Both the position numbers and the translations under genes were made by a program. Positions 33,328 through 43,106 of a stretch of 64,000 nucleotides of DNA are shown one piece after another. Below the pieces are notes generated by a model, which was not told where the DNA came from, ran no database searches, and saw only the letters and a program-made list of their open reading frames with translations. This DNA is from Sphingobacterium chuzhouense (lineage in GTDB: Bacteria; Bacteroidota; Bacteroidia; Sphingobacteriales; Sphingobacteriaceae): positions 124,001 to 188,000 of the forward strand of contig NZ_JACNYL010000002.1 in assembly GCF_014692525.1 (NCBI RefSeq), read 5' to 3'. Each line of letters opens with the position of its first letter. Within the stretch, counting starts at the first letter, position 1.

Positions 33328-35439
33328 ATGCAAAGCTTTCGCACAGAATTAGAGAATCCAATAGTCGAGCAGGAGATAATTGAACTAGAGAAAAAGATAA
33401 GAGCTTATCGTGAGGGGAATATCGTGGAGGACAGATTTAAATCTTTACGTTTAGCTCGCGGTATTTACGGACAACGTCAACCGGGGGTCCAGATGATACG
33501 TATAAAGTTACCTTTTGGGAAAATAACCTTCAAACAGTTATTAAAAATTGCGGATATCTCGGACGAATATGCTAGCAGTAATATACATTTTACGACAAGA
33601 CAGGATATCCAAATACATTTTGTCAGCCTTGACCGTACTCCAGAGTTATGGGCAAAATTAGCGGAGGACGACATGACCCTTCGAGAGGCCTGTGGTAATA
33701 CAGTCCGGAATGTGACCGCTTCACCAACAGCCGGAGTAGATCCAGACGAACCGTTTGACGTTTCTCCTTATGCGCAGACAACATTCGAATATTTTGTTCG
33801 GAACCCCATTTGTGCTGAAATGGGACGAAAGTTTAAGATTGCATTTTCATCGAGCATAAAAGATACAGCTTTTTCCTATATACACGATTTTGGCTTTATC
33901 CCTAAAGTGAAAACGGTAGATGGTCAGGAAGTCCGTGGTTTCACGGTGATGTTCGGAGGCGGCCTGGGCGCCCAACCTATTTTAGCACATAAAATACATG
34001 ATTTCTTGCCGGAAGATGAAATTATTCCCTTAATGGAGGCAACTATACGTGTGTTTGATCGGCATGGTGAGCGGAACAATAGAAATAAGGCACGCTTTAA
34101 ATATGTGGTACAAAAGTTGGGATTAGAGGAAGTATTAAGGCTAGTTGAAATTGAGCGCAAAGCGAATAAAAGTAAGCGGTTTGTCTTCGATAAAGATAAA
34201 ATCACACAACCGGAACCTCCAGCTGTGTTTTCGGACTCGGTGGAACCTCTCGATGCAAACGCTTATGCAATATGGTCGAAAACGAACGTCTTTGAACAGA
34301 AGCAAAAGGGCTTTTACGGCGTATATGTTAAAGTACCTACCGGAGATATTTCAACGGCCAATGCTCGATTGCTGATAGCTGGAATCCGCGATCATGTTGC
34401 TGATGATATGCGGATCACTCAAGATCAAAACTTATTGTTAAAATATGTTCGAAAAGAGTCGCTTCCACATATATATAATGTATTGCACCAATTGGGTTAC
34501 GCAAGATTCGGATTCAACAGTACATTGGATGTAACAACCTGTCCTGGAACAGATACCTGTAATTTAGGGATTTCCAATTCAACAGAAATGGCACGCGTGC
34601 TGGAGCAATATATAGAAGAATTTCATACAGACTTCGTCTATGAAACCAATCTGAAAATCAAAATTTCCGGTTGTATGAACTCATGCGGTCAGCATGGTCT
34701 AGCACATATAGGATTTCATGGTGCGTCGCTCAAAGCTAACGGCAAAGTATTGCCTGCAGCACAAATCATGATGGGTGGCGGAACTGTTGGCGACGGTATT
34801 GGCCGTGTGTCCGATAGAATTACAAAAGTGCCAACGAAACGGGTTACGCAGGTCGTAGACGTCGTGTTAAATGACTATAAGATAAATAAGTTGGAAAACG
34901 AGAGTTTCCATGATTACTATGACAGACAGACAAAAGATTATTTCTATCGCCTGCTGAAACCTCTTGCGGATTTAACGAATCTTACAAATGACGAATTTGT
35001 AGACTGGGGACGCGATGATGTATACAACACAGCCATCGGCGTAGGGGAATGTGCAGGTGTCGTGATTGACTTGGTTGCTACATTGTTGTTTGAAGCAGAG
35101 GAAAAAATAGATTTGTCAAAATCAATGTTAGAAAAAGGGCAATATGCCGATAGCATATACCACGCGTATAGTGCTTTTGTTTGGACAGCAAAAGCGTTGC
35201 TTCTGGATAAAGGAATTAATGCCAGCACACAAATAGCAGTTATAGACGAATTTGACACACAATACGTCCAAACGGAAATATTTACTTTTCCAACTTCGTT
35301 TAAAGAACGCGTATTACAAATTAATAAATACGAGCCTTCTCAAGAATTTGCAGAAGCCTATTTAACACAATCTACGGCATTTTATGTTGACGCTGCAGCT
35401 CGGAGAGAGGAGTTACGGGCAGCAACTACAACTGTTTAG
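33328..35439 (+). CDS. Assimilatory sulfite reductase with C-terminal HEPN-like domain
   Basis: A 703-residue protein. Residues 1-560 are a siroheme sulfite/nitrite reductase: two ferredoxin-like half domains (from about 50 and 330) and the iron-sulfur/siroheme Cys set Cys405-x5-Cys411 and Cys449-x3-Cys453. It reduces sulfite to sulfide with six electrons in the cytoplasm. Residues about 570-700 form an extra helical domain (EKGQYADSIYHAYSAFVWTAK) resembling HEPN, without an evident Rx4-6H RNase motif. It leads the cys operon, and the following genes make its siroheme cofactor. Nitrite reductase is the alternative; the neighbours argue for sulfite. Confidence 0.88.
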   Translation: MQSFRTELENPIVEQEIIELEKKIRAYREGNIVEDRFKSLRLARGIYGQRQPGVQMIRIKLPFGKITFKQLLKIADISDEYASSNIHFTTRQDIQIHFVSLDRTPELWAKLAEDDMTLREACGNTVRNVTASPTAGVDPDEPFDVSPYAQTTFEYFVRNPICAEMGRKFKIAFSSSIKDTAFSYIHDFGFIPKVKTVDGQEVRGFTVMFGGGLGAQPILAHKIHDFLPEDEIIPLMEATIRVFDRHGERNNRNKARFKYVVQKLGLEEVLRLVEIERKANKSKRFVFDKDKITQPEPPAVFSDSVEPLDANAYAIWSKTNVFEQKQKGFYGVYVKVPTGDISTANARLLIAGIRDHVADDMRITQDQNLLLKYVRKESLPHIYNVLHQLGYARFGFNSTLDVTTCPGTDTCNLGISNSTEMARVLEQYIEEFHTDFVYETNLKIKISGCMNSCGQHGLAHIGFHGASLKANGKVLPAAQIMMGGGTVGDGIGRVSDRITKVPTKRVTQVVDVVLNDYKINKLENESFHDYYDRQTKDYFYRLLKPLADLTNLTNDEFVDWGRDDVYNTAIGVGECAGVVIDLVATLLFEAEEKIDLSKSMLEKGQYADSIYHAYSAFVWTAKALLLDKGINASTQIAVIDEFDTQYVQTEIFTFPTSFKERVLQINKYEPSQEFAEAYLTQSTAFYVDAAARREELRAATTTV

Positions 35440-35465
35440 TTTAATATTAGGAGGGAAAATAAGGA

Positions 35466-36230
35466 ATGCAGGTTAAACCATTTATTACGTTAGTAGGAGC
35501 CGGACCGGGGGACCCCGATCTGATTACATTAAAAGGTATAAAAGCTATTCGTGAAGCGGATGTTATTCTCTATGATGCTTTGGTGAATGAAGAACTATTA
35601 TCTTATGCCAAGCCGTCTTGCACAATGATTTATGTCGGAAAACGGGCGGAGCGTATATCGACTTCACAAGATTATATTAATAAACTTCTTGTTGACTACG
35701 CGTTGACCCATGGTCATGTCGTACGTTTAAAAGGGGGAGATCCGTTTGTTTTCGGACGGGGAGGAGAAGAGATAGATTATGCTAGGGAGTTCAATATTCC
35801 AACAGCTGTTGTACCCGGTATATCTTCTTCCGTTGGTTTGACAGGATTGCAACAAATTCCGTTAACTTACCGTGGAATAAGCGAGAGTTTTTGGGTTATT
35901 ACCGGTTCTACATCCGATGGCCGTCTTTCAGACGATCTGAAATCGGCCGTGCATACGAGTGCAACGGTTATTGTGCTCATGGGATATGCTAAATTGGCGC
36001 AAATCGTAGATTTTTACCAACAGCATGGCAAAGGCCAATTACCCATAGCCCTTATTCAAAATGGCTCGCTACCGAACGAACGCATTGCGTTGGGGCGGAT
36101 AGATAATATCCTGGAGGAAGCGGAGCGAAACCTTGTGGGCGTTCCCGCGATTATCGTGTTGGGCGAAGTTGTTGCCAAACACCAGGCGTTTGAGAATATA
36201 AAGAAAGAACTTCAGTCACTTACGGTTTAA
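35466..36230 (+). CDS. cobA: Uroporphyrinogen-III C-methyltransferase
   Basis: A 254-residue SAM-dependent methyltransferase that converts uroporphyrinogen III to precorrin-2. It has the SUMT P-loop-like VGAGPGDPDLITLKG (11-25) and VRLKGGDPFVFGRGGEE (about 83-99). It supplies siroheme for the sulfite reductase encoded just upstream. Its stop is directly followed by the next start codon. Confidence 0.93.
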   Translation: MQVKPFITLVGAGPGDPDLITLKGIKAIREADVILYDALVNEELLSYAKPSCTMIYVGKRAERISTSQDYINKLLVDYALTHGHVVRLKGGDPFVFGRGGEEIDYAREFNIPTAVVPGISSSVGLTGLQQIPLTYRGISESFWVITGSTSDGRLSDDLKSAVHTSATVIVLMGYAKLAQIVDFYQQHGKGQLPIALIQNGSLPNERIALGRIDNILEEAERNLVGVPAIIVLGEVVAKHQAFENIKKELQSLTV

Positions 36231-36824
36231 ATGAACGAACTGTTTCCTATATATGTGAAACTTGAACAAATTCAGACGTTACTAGTAGGTGCTGGAAACG
36301 TGGGATTGGAAAAGTTACAGGCTATTTTATCAAACTCGCCACAAGCGAAAGTACATATTGTGGCGGCAGAGGTTAGCCCAGAAGTTAACGAATTGGCTCA
36401 AGGAAACGATGATATAGAAATTTCAGAGCGGGCGTTTGACGAAAGCGACATTGAAAATGTGGATTTAATCATCCTTGCAACAAACAATACGGCATTGAAT
36501 GCCCATATTCGTCAGTTAGCTAGCAAACACCATATTTTATTGAATGTAGCAGACAAACCTTCGCTTTGTGACTTTTATTTGGGTTCGGTCGTTTGTAAAG
36601 GCAACCTTAAAATCGGGATATCAACGAATGGAAAATCGCCTACCATAGCAAAACGGATTAAGGAGTTTCTCAACGAATTGCTTCCTGAGGAAATCGACGA
36701 AACACTCGAATTAATGGGTCAGTTAAGAGATAATTTAAAAGGAGATTTTCAAGAAAAGGTACGTGCTCTAAATGCACATACAAAAGATGTTTTAGTTAAA
36801 AAATCGTATGATAGCACAAATTAA
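36231..36824 (+). CDS. Precorrin-2 dehydrogenase / sirohydrochlorin ferrochelatase
   Basis: A 197-residue protein equivalent to the N-terminal half of CysG (Met8p type). It has the NAD-binding LLVGAGNVGLEKLQAIL (16-32), VADKPSLCDF near residue 107 and ISTNGKSP. It oxidises precorrin-2 and probably inserts iron to complete siroheme. With CobA it replaces a fused CysG. Its end overlaps cysH by 17 bases. Confidence 0.88.
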   Translation: MNELFPIYVKLEQIQTLLVGAGNVGLEKLQAILSNSPQAKVHIVAAEVSPEVNELAQGNDDIEISERAFDESDIENVDLIILATNNTALNAHIRQLASKHHILLNVADKPSLCDFYLGSVVCKGNLKIGISTNGKSPTIAKRIKEFLNELLPEEIDETLELMGQLRDNLKGDFQEKVRALNAHTKDVLVKKSYDSTN

Positions 36825-37503
36825 GCAAGAAATACAAGGCTTGAATGCTGCGGAAATTATTGAACATGTGCAGCGAAAATACGGTTCTAAAACTGTTTTT
36901 TCGACTTCATTTGGTATAGAAGATCAGGTTATAACACATTTGATTGCGCAATCCGGAAAAGAAATTTCTCTTTTCACTTTGGAAACAGGACGCCTTTTTC
37001 CGGAAACATACTATGTATGGAACAGGACATTGGAAAAATACAAACTTCCTATCAAAGCTTACTATCCAAATACGGAAGCGGTAGAACAAATGGTGACCAA
37101 AAAAGGACCATCAAGCTTCTATGAATCGGTGGAAAATAGGAAGGAATGTTGCCATATCCGTAAAATAGAACCCTTAGGTCGTGCTATACAAGGTTTTGAG
37201 ATATGGATTACAGGTATACGGGCTGAACAGTCTGTTAATCGGGAGGATATGGAAAATGTGGAATGGGATGCCGTAAACAATATTATTAAAATACACCCTT
37301 TGTTTCATTGGACATTAGAAGAAGTAGAACTTTTTTTGAAAAAAAATGGCATACCTTATAATCCATTACATGACAAAGGTTTTCCGAGTATAGGCTGTCA
37401 GCCTTGTACGCGGGCAATACGTGAGGGAGAAGACTTCCGCGCCGGCAGATGGTGGTGGGAAGATAAAAGTAAAAAAGAATGTGGTCTACATGTTACACAA
37501 TAA
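36808..37503 (+). CDS. cysH: APS reductase (iron-sulfur type CysH)
   Basis: A 231-residue reductase of adenylyl sulfate to sulfite. Four cluster ligands are present, Cys114-Cys115 (KECCHIRK) and Cys197-x2-Cys200 (GCQPC), which mark the [4Fe-4S] APS-using class. The nucleophile Cys225 is in the C-terminal KECGLH. The PP-loop region is SFGIEDQVI. The absence of an APS kinase in this operon fits direct APS reduction. Confidence 0.9.
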   Translation: MIAQIKQEIQGLNAAEIIEHVQRKYGSKTVFSTSFGIEDQVITHLIAQSGKEISLFTLETGRLFPETYYVWNRTLEKYKLPIKAYYPNTEAVEQMVTKKGPSSFYESVENRKECCHIRKIEPLGRAIQGFEIWITGIRAEQSVNREDMENVEWDAVNNIIKIHPLFHWTLEEVELFLKKNGIPYNPLHDKGFPSIGCQPCTRAIREGEDFRAGRWWWEDKSKKECGLHVTQ

Positions 37504-37531
37504 AGAAGAGATAATAGATTATAAACAGAAG

Positions 37532-38422
37532 ATGGATTATTTAGATCATTTAGAAGCGGAGGCGATATATATCCTGCGTGAGGTAGCGGGCCAATTTGAG
37601 AATCCTGCGCTTTTGTTTTCCGGAGGCAAAGATTCGATAACATTGGTGCATTTGGCGAAAAAAGCATTTCGTCCGGGCAAATTTCCTTTTCCATTAGTGC
37701 ATATAGATACCGGACACAATTTTCCGGAAACGATTGAGTTTAGAGACTGGTTGGTCGAACAGCTAGGAGAGAAGCTCATTGTTGGATTAGTACAGGAAAG
37801 TATCGATCAAGGGAAAGCTGTTGAACAGAAAGGTAAGAGTGCTAGCCGTAATGCATTGCAAACCGTAACACTGTTGGATACCATCGAAAAGTATGGTTTT
37901 GATGCTTGTATAGGAGGGGCTCGGAGAGACGAGGAAAAAGCTAGGGCAAAAGAACGTATTTTTTCTGTGCGTGATGAGTTTGGACAATGGGATCCAAAAC
38001 GTCAACGTCCGGAGCTTTGGAACATCTTAAATGGGAAAATTCACAAGGGTGAAAATGTACGGGTATTTCCTATTTCAAATTGGACAGAACTGGATGTCTG
38101 GAACTATATCAAGCGGGAGAATATAGCACTGCCTTCTATATACTTCAGCCACGAACGTGATGTCGTACTACGTAATGGGCAGTGGATGGCTACTGCACCG
38201 TTTTTACATATCGATGGAGAAGATATTGTAGAACATAAGTCCGTGCGTTTCAGGACAGTAGGCGACATGACCTGTACGGCTGCGGTAGATTCTGTTGCAA
38301 CTGAACTAGATGACATCATCGCAGAAATTAAAGCTTCGACTGTCAGCGAAAGAGGAGCGAGGATGGACGACAAAGTCTCGGAAGCAGCGATGGAAGAGCG
38401 TAAAAAACAGGGATATTTTTAA
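37532..38422 (+). CDS. cysD: Sulfate adenylyltransferase subunit 2
   Basis: The small, catalytic subunit of ATP sulfurylase, 296 residues from the chosen ATG. It begins MDYLDHLEAEAIYILREVA as in the family and has the PP-loop LLFSGGKDSITLVHLA (about 24-39). Earlier Mets at 37421 and 37490 would overlap cysH and add non-family sequence. It ends DKVSEAAMEERKKQGYF, the usual CysD tail. It works with CysN to make APS from sulfate and ATP. Confidence 0.93.
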   Translation: MDYLDHLEAEAIYILREVAGQFENPALLFSGGKDSITLVHLAKKAFRPGKFPFPLVHIDTGHNFPETIEFRDWLVEQLGEKLIVGLVQESIDQGKAVEQKGKSASRNALQTVTLLDTIEKYGFDACIGGARRDEEKARAKERIFSVRDEFGQWDPKRQRPELWNILNGKIHKGENVRVFPISNWTELDVWNYIKRENIALPSIYFSHERDVVLRNGQWMATAPFLHIDGEDIVEHKSVRFRTVGDMTCTAAVDSVATELDDIIAEIKASTVSERGARMDDKVSEAAMEERKKQGYF

Positions 38423-38456
38423 CCGATAAGGAAGTAAGGAATAAAGAAATACTAAA

Positions 38457-39701
38457 ATGAACATACTGAAATTTATAACAGCAGGCTCTGTAGATGACGG
38501 TAAAAGCACCTTGATCGGACGCTTACTATATGATACAAATTCAATTTTAGACGATCAATTAGAAGCAATAACAAAGGCTAACCGAAAAAATAACGACGGG
38601 ACTGTTGACTTAGCTATATTGACCGATGGTCTAAAAGCCGAACGGGAACAGGGTATCACCATTGATGTCGCATATAAATACTTTCAAACAGAAAAGAGGA
38701 AATTTATTATCGCCGATGCCCCCGGACACATACAGTATACACGTAATATGGTGACGGGTGCTTCAAATTCGGAGCTGATTATTATCTTAATTGATGCACG
38801 CAAAGGGGTTATTGAACAAACGAAACGTCATTCGTTTTTAGCCAAATTATTATCATTAAAAAAAGTGCTGGTTTGTGTTAATAAAATGGATATGGTTGGA
38901 TTTGATCCATTTGTTTATGAAAAAATAAAAGCTGATTATTTAGCTTTGGCGGAACGATTGGGACTTAAAAATATTGATTTCATTCCTGTTTCTGCTTTAA
39001 AGGGGGATAATATTGTACATCACTCAGAAAGAACGCCTTGGTATACCGGATCTTCATTATTAGATTATCTGGAAACAGTCAACATAGAGAACAACAAGCT
39101 GCAACCGTGGCGTCTTCCGGTACAGTGGGTAGTCCGTCCACAGACAGAAGATCTACATGATTATAGAGGGTACGCCGGACGTGTTTTAGGTGATGGTCTA
39201 AAGACCGGAGAAGAAGTAGTTGTGTTGCCGAGCGGTGTGAGAAGTAAAATAGAAAGTATTGAATTGGCAGAACAGCAGTTAGATCATGCACCAAACGGAC
39301 AATCTATTATTGTTCATTTAACGGATGATATCGATATTTCAAGAGGAGATATTCTCGTATCAGCCAACCAGCCAGCTTTATCTGAAAGAAACTTTGAAGC
39401 TAATATTTGTTGGTTTGATAATAAATCGTTGGATACCAATCAGGTTTATTTATTACAAAATCACAGTACACTTACGAAGGTTAAGATTACGGAGATCTTG
39501 TATAAATTTGATGTAAATACGCAGGCAAAACAATATGACGAAGACATCAGATTAAATGACATTGGTAAAGTTGGAATCAAAGCCGCTGACGAAGTTGTAT
39601 TTGATCTGCATCAGGATTTCCCGGAAAATTCGCAAGCCATATTAATTGATCCCAGAACGAATTTGACAGTAGGTGCTGTTATGATTGAAAATGTGGCATA
39701 A
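38457..39701 (+). CDS. cysN: Sulfate adenylyltransferase subunit 1 (GTPase)
   Basis: The 414-residue regulatory GTPase of ATP sulfurylase. GTP motifs: GSVDDGKST (G1), DAPGHIQYTRN (G3) and NKMD (G4), followed by two EF-Tu-like beta-barrel domains. It ends without an APS kinase (CysC) fusion. It is the last gene of the cys operon and is followed by a strong terminator. Confidence 0.93.
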   Translation: MNILKFITAGSVDDGKSTLIGRLLYDTNSILDDQLEAITKANRKNNDGTVDLAILTDGLKAEREQGITIDVAYKYFQTEKRKFIIADAPGHIQYTRNMVTGASNSELIIILIDARKGVIEQTKRHSFLAKLLSLKKVLVCVNKMDMVGFDPFVYEKIKADYLALAERLGLKNIDFIPVSALKGDNIVHHSERTPWYTGSSLLDYLETVNIENNKLQPWRLPVQWVVRPQTEDLHDYRGYAGRVLGDGLKTGEEVVVLPSGVRSKIESIELAEQQLDHAPNGQSIIVHLTDDIDISRGDILVSANQPALSERNFEANICWFDNKSLDTNQVYLLQNHSTLTKVKITEILYKFDVNTQAKQYDEDIRLNDIGKVGIKAADEVVFDLHQDFPENSQAILIDPRTNLTVGAVMIENVA

Positions 39702-39725
39702 TCTAAAATAAACGCTATTTTAAAC

Positions 39726-39759
39726 AAACGGCTTTTGATGATCTCAAAAGCCGTTTTTT
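39726..39759 (+). terminator. Terminator of the cys operon
   Basis: A 13-bp stem (AAACGGCTTTTGA 39726-39738 / TCAAAAGCCGTTT 39744-39756) with a 5-base loop and T run. The remainder of the gap to gdhA (39760-40010) is AT-rich and holds no gene. Confidence 0.88.
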
Positions 39760-39969
39760 ATTTGTCGTATATGATAGGGAGTGGATTTCATAATTTTCTA
39801 TTTAACATAATATGAATTATGATTCTTATATAATATTGACAATAAGACAGACTGTTGATTATATAGTTCATCAATATCTAAGTAGTAACCAAAGCTTTGT
39901 AATATATATTTATAGTTATGAGTAGCTTTTTTAAAAGAATATTCGCTATTTGTCAATTATTTTAATAAA

Positions 39970-40007
39970 TTAGCAACCTGAGGGAATATAAAAAACATAA
40001 TTGCTAA
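39970..40007 (+). promoter_or_regulatory. Inverted repeat in the gdhA leader
   Basis: TTAGCAA (39970-39976) and TTGCTAA (40001-40007) are exact reverse complements with a 24-base spacer, ending three bases before the gdhA start. In RNA they could fold over the start region; as DNA they could bind a regulator. No -7 box of good match was found nearby. Confidence 0.35.
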
Positions 40008-41345
<1,338 letters not shown>

Positions 41346-41367
41346 TCCTCAATTTCACGTAAATTCG

Positions 41368-41407
41368 AAAGCTCCACAATCTATAATATTGTGGAGCTTT
41401 ATTTTTA
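41368..41407 (+). terminator. gdhA terminator
   Basis: A 13-bp perfect stem (AAAGCTCCACAAT / ATTGTGGAGCTTT, 41368-41400) with a 7-base loop and a T-rich tail, 22 bases after the stop. Confidence 0.85.
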
Positions 41408-41421
41408 TCTAATTTTATTAT

Positions 41422-41667
41422 ATGAGAACAGTTGCAGAACTCCCCCATCCTGATTGCAAAATAACGATTTTTTCAATGAACCAGAAGTTCATCATCAAGT
41501 TCGAACAGGGTGTTCTTGAGCAATCTTATAAATTAGCGGAAACGGATATTATCGGCGGTGTTAACGGTGTATTTGAACTTTTAGATGAGGAATTTATCAA
41601 TCAAGTAATCATGCAATTTAAACACATGCGTAAAACCTTTTTTGATGCCTATGAAAGATATGAATAA
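41422..41667 (+). CDS. Conserved small protein, function unknown
   Basis: An 81-residue acidic, soluble protein (MRTVAELPHPDCKITIFSMNQ...) with a beta-rich N-terminal half and a helical C-terminal half (NQVIMQFKHMRKTFFDAYERYE). It resembles short uncharacterised proteins of Bacteroidota. It begins right after the gdhA terminator, so it probably has its own promoter or depends on readthrough. Confidence 0.65.
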   Translation: MRTVAELPHPDCKITIFSMNQKFIIKFEQGVLEQSYKLAETDIIGGVNGVFELLDEEFINQVIMQFKHMRKTFFDAYERYE

Positions 41668-41904
41668 TTTATTCCAATAAATAATGTATACCACTGATAA
41701 ACAAAACGATACGTTTTTAAAAAATCTAAAACAAAATAAAATTTGGCATCAGATGCGCCTCCTTTCAAATATTTCTTGCCATCCTACAAACAGTAAGTTT
41801 ATATAAAACATACAATATAATGATTTTCAATGAATTAATTTGTATGACAAAATAATATTTGGCACAAAAGTGGAGATGAAAGATTGTATTAGAGAGAAAC
41901 GGAA

Positions 41905-41952
41905 CAAAAATAAAAAATATCGGTCGGTAGATTGTGGGTTTCTTGCCGACCG
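41905..41952 (-). terminator. Terminator for the minus-strand 88-residue protein gene
   Basis: CGGTCGG (41921-41927) and CCGACCG (41946-41952) form a 7-bp GC-rich stem. On the minus strand it follows the stop at 41961 and runs into a T-rich tail (41905-41920). Nothing else was recognised in 41668-41904. Confidence 0.65.
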
Positions 41953-41960
41953 TTTATTTT

Positions 41961-42227
41961 CTAAAAGTCAACCTTGATAATTGATTTTAAGGGGATAAGG
42001 ATCCCATTTTTTATTTGGATATATCGTTCGGTCAACGACCAAACTGTTGTTTCGATACGCTTTGGGCCGTCCTCCGTTTGGAACACAATGGTCGTTTTAG
42101 ATTTAAACTCATTTCCTAAACGCTGTGCGGAGCGTAATTTGCCATACAATGCAGCTGTATTGTCCACCTCTGCAGGCACAATCTTATATTCACCAATACG
42201 TTCCTTTTCTATAATTTGTATACTCAT
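41961..42227 (-). CDS. Conserved small protein, function unknown
   Basis: An 88-residue soluble protein, predicted mostly beta (SKTTIVFQTEDGPKRIETTVWSLTERYIQIKNGILIPLKSIIKVDF), resembling an SH3-like or PH-like small fold. It looks like a conserved Bacteroidota hypothetical protein. It has its own terminator and no operon partners. Confidence 0.65.
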   Translation of the reverse strand: MSIQIIEKERIGEYKIVPAEVDNTAALYGKLRSAQRLGNEFKSKTTIVFQTEDGPKRIETTVWSLTERYIQIKNGILIPLKSIIKVDF

Positions 42228-42393
42228 ATGCTATTATTTTGTTTTTATGTAATCAGTCAAGAATTCTCTTACGCACTATTAAATATAAATATTTGACTTT
42301 GACGTTTTATACATAACAACAAATTCTTTACATTATTGCTTGGTTTTTAACATTTATTTGCAACTGTTATCTATTTATAAAATCTATTTATAA

Positions 42394-42433
42394 AAAAGCA
42401 TCCAAACAAGGTTAATCCTGTTTGGATGCTTTT
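42394..42433 (-). terminator. Terminator of the sugar-oxidation operon
   Basis: A 15-bp perfect stem AAAAGCATCCAAACA / TGTTTGGATGCTTTT (42394-42408, 42419-42433) with a T tail in the minus direction. It lies 33 bases past the stop of the last operon gene. Confidence 0.88.
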
Positions 42434-42465
42434 GCAAATTCACAGTTGTATAGAAATACGCTTTT

Positions 42466-43095
42466 TTAAGATGCAAATGCTCTGTCTCCTTTTTTATAAG
42501 GATAGTTGCCATCGTATTTTCCTGGAATCTTAACATAACGTAATGCCTTCGTCATGCCGACTTCTGAAGTAAAGAATCCCGTCAATGTTAATTGTTTTAA
42601 CATGTGGAAGAAATGGTTTGGAAGCTGTTCAACTTCGCTTGCATTCTTTCCACTTTTCTCAGCGTCTTCGTTCAATTTCCTTTGCTTCTCGCCTCTTTCT
42701 TTTTGAAATTCTTTGGCTTCTTTATCCAACATATTGACATACTGCAATTGTTCCTCTTTTGATAGTTCTTGGAATTTTTTACCAAATTCCTTTTTCGCTC
42801 TATCGTCTACGCCATCTAAACCTTCTAGGAACGCTTTCTGGTCTTGCGGATCGTAGCAGTCACGGATCATTACCGGAATAAATTCGCCCACGCCAGCTTC
42901 CTTGGCACCGGGTGTTGACGTTTTAGGCAAAATTGCTTCAGCAAGATCACCTAAAAAATTCATCTTATCTTCTTCGAACAATACCGCGACATCCTTAGAA
43001 GCAGGTCTTGTACATCCTTCTAAGAATAAGTTAGCTCCTATAACAGAGCCACCGATAAGCATCGCCACACGTTGAATTGCTTCTCTTCTATTCAT
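42466..43095 (-). CDS. Gluconate 2-dehydrogenase subunit 3 family protein
   Basis: A 209-residue protein with a twin-arginine-like leader (MNRREAIQRVAMLIGG) that ends in a lipobox-like LEGC. The body matches the small subunit of membrane GMC dehydrogenases (gluconate 2-dehydrogenase subunit 3): helical, with NFLGDLAEAILPKTSTPGAKEAGVGEFI near residue 48. It is the last gene of the operon and probably escorts the leaderless GMC catalytic subunit encoded two genes upstream through the Tat pathway. Confidence 0.85.
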   Translation of the reverse strand: MNRREAIQRVAMLIGGSVIGANLFLEGCTRPASKDVAVLFEEDKMNFLGDLAEAILPKTSTPGAKEAGVGEFIPVMIRDCYDPQDQKAFLEGLDGVDDRAKKEFGKKFQELSKEEQLQYVNMLDKEAKEFQKERGEKQRKLNEDAEKSGKNASEVEQLPNHFFHMLKQLTLTGFFTSEVGMTKALRYVKIPGKYDGNYPYKKGDRAFAS

Positions 43096-43106
43096 TTTCT
43101 TTAAGA

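Noticed and set aside
35030..35439. HEPN domain as a toxin of a toxin-antitoxin pair
   Set aside because: It is fused to sulfite reductase in one frame, lacks an evident Rx4-6H site and has no nucleotidyltransferase antitoxin beside it.
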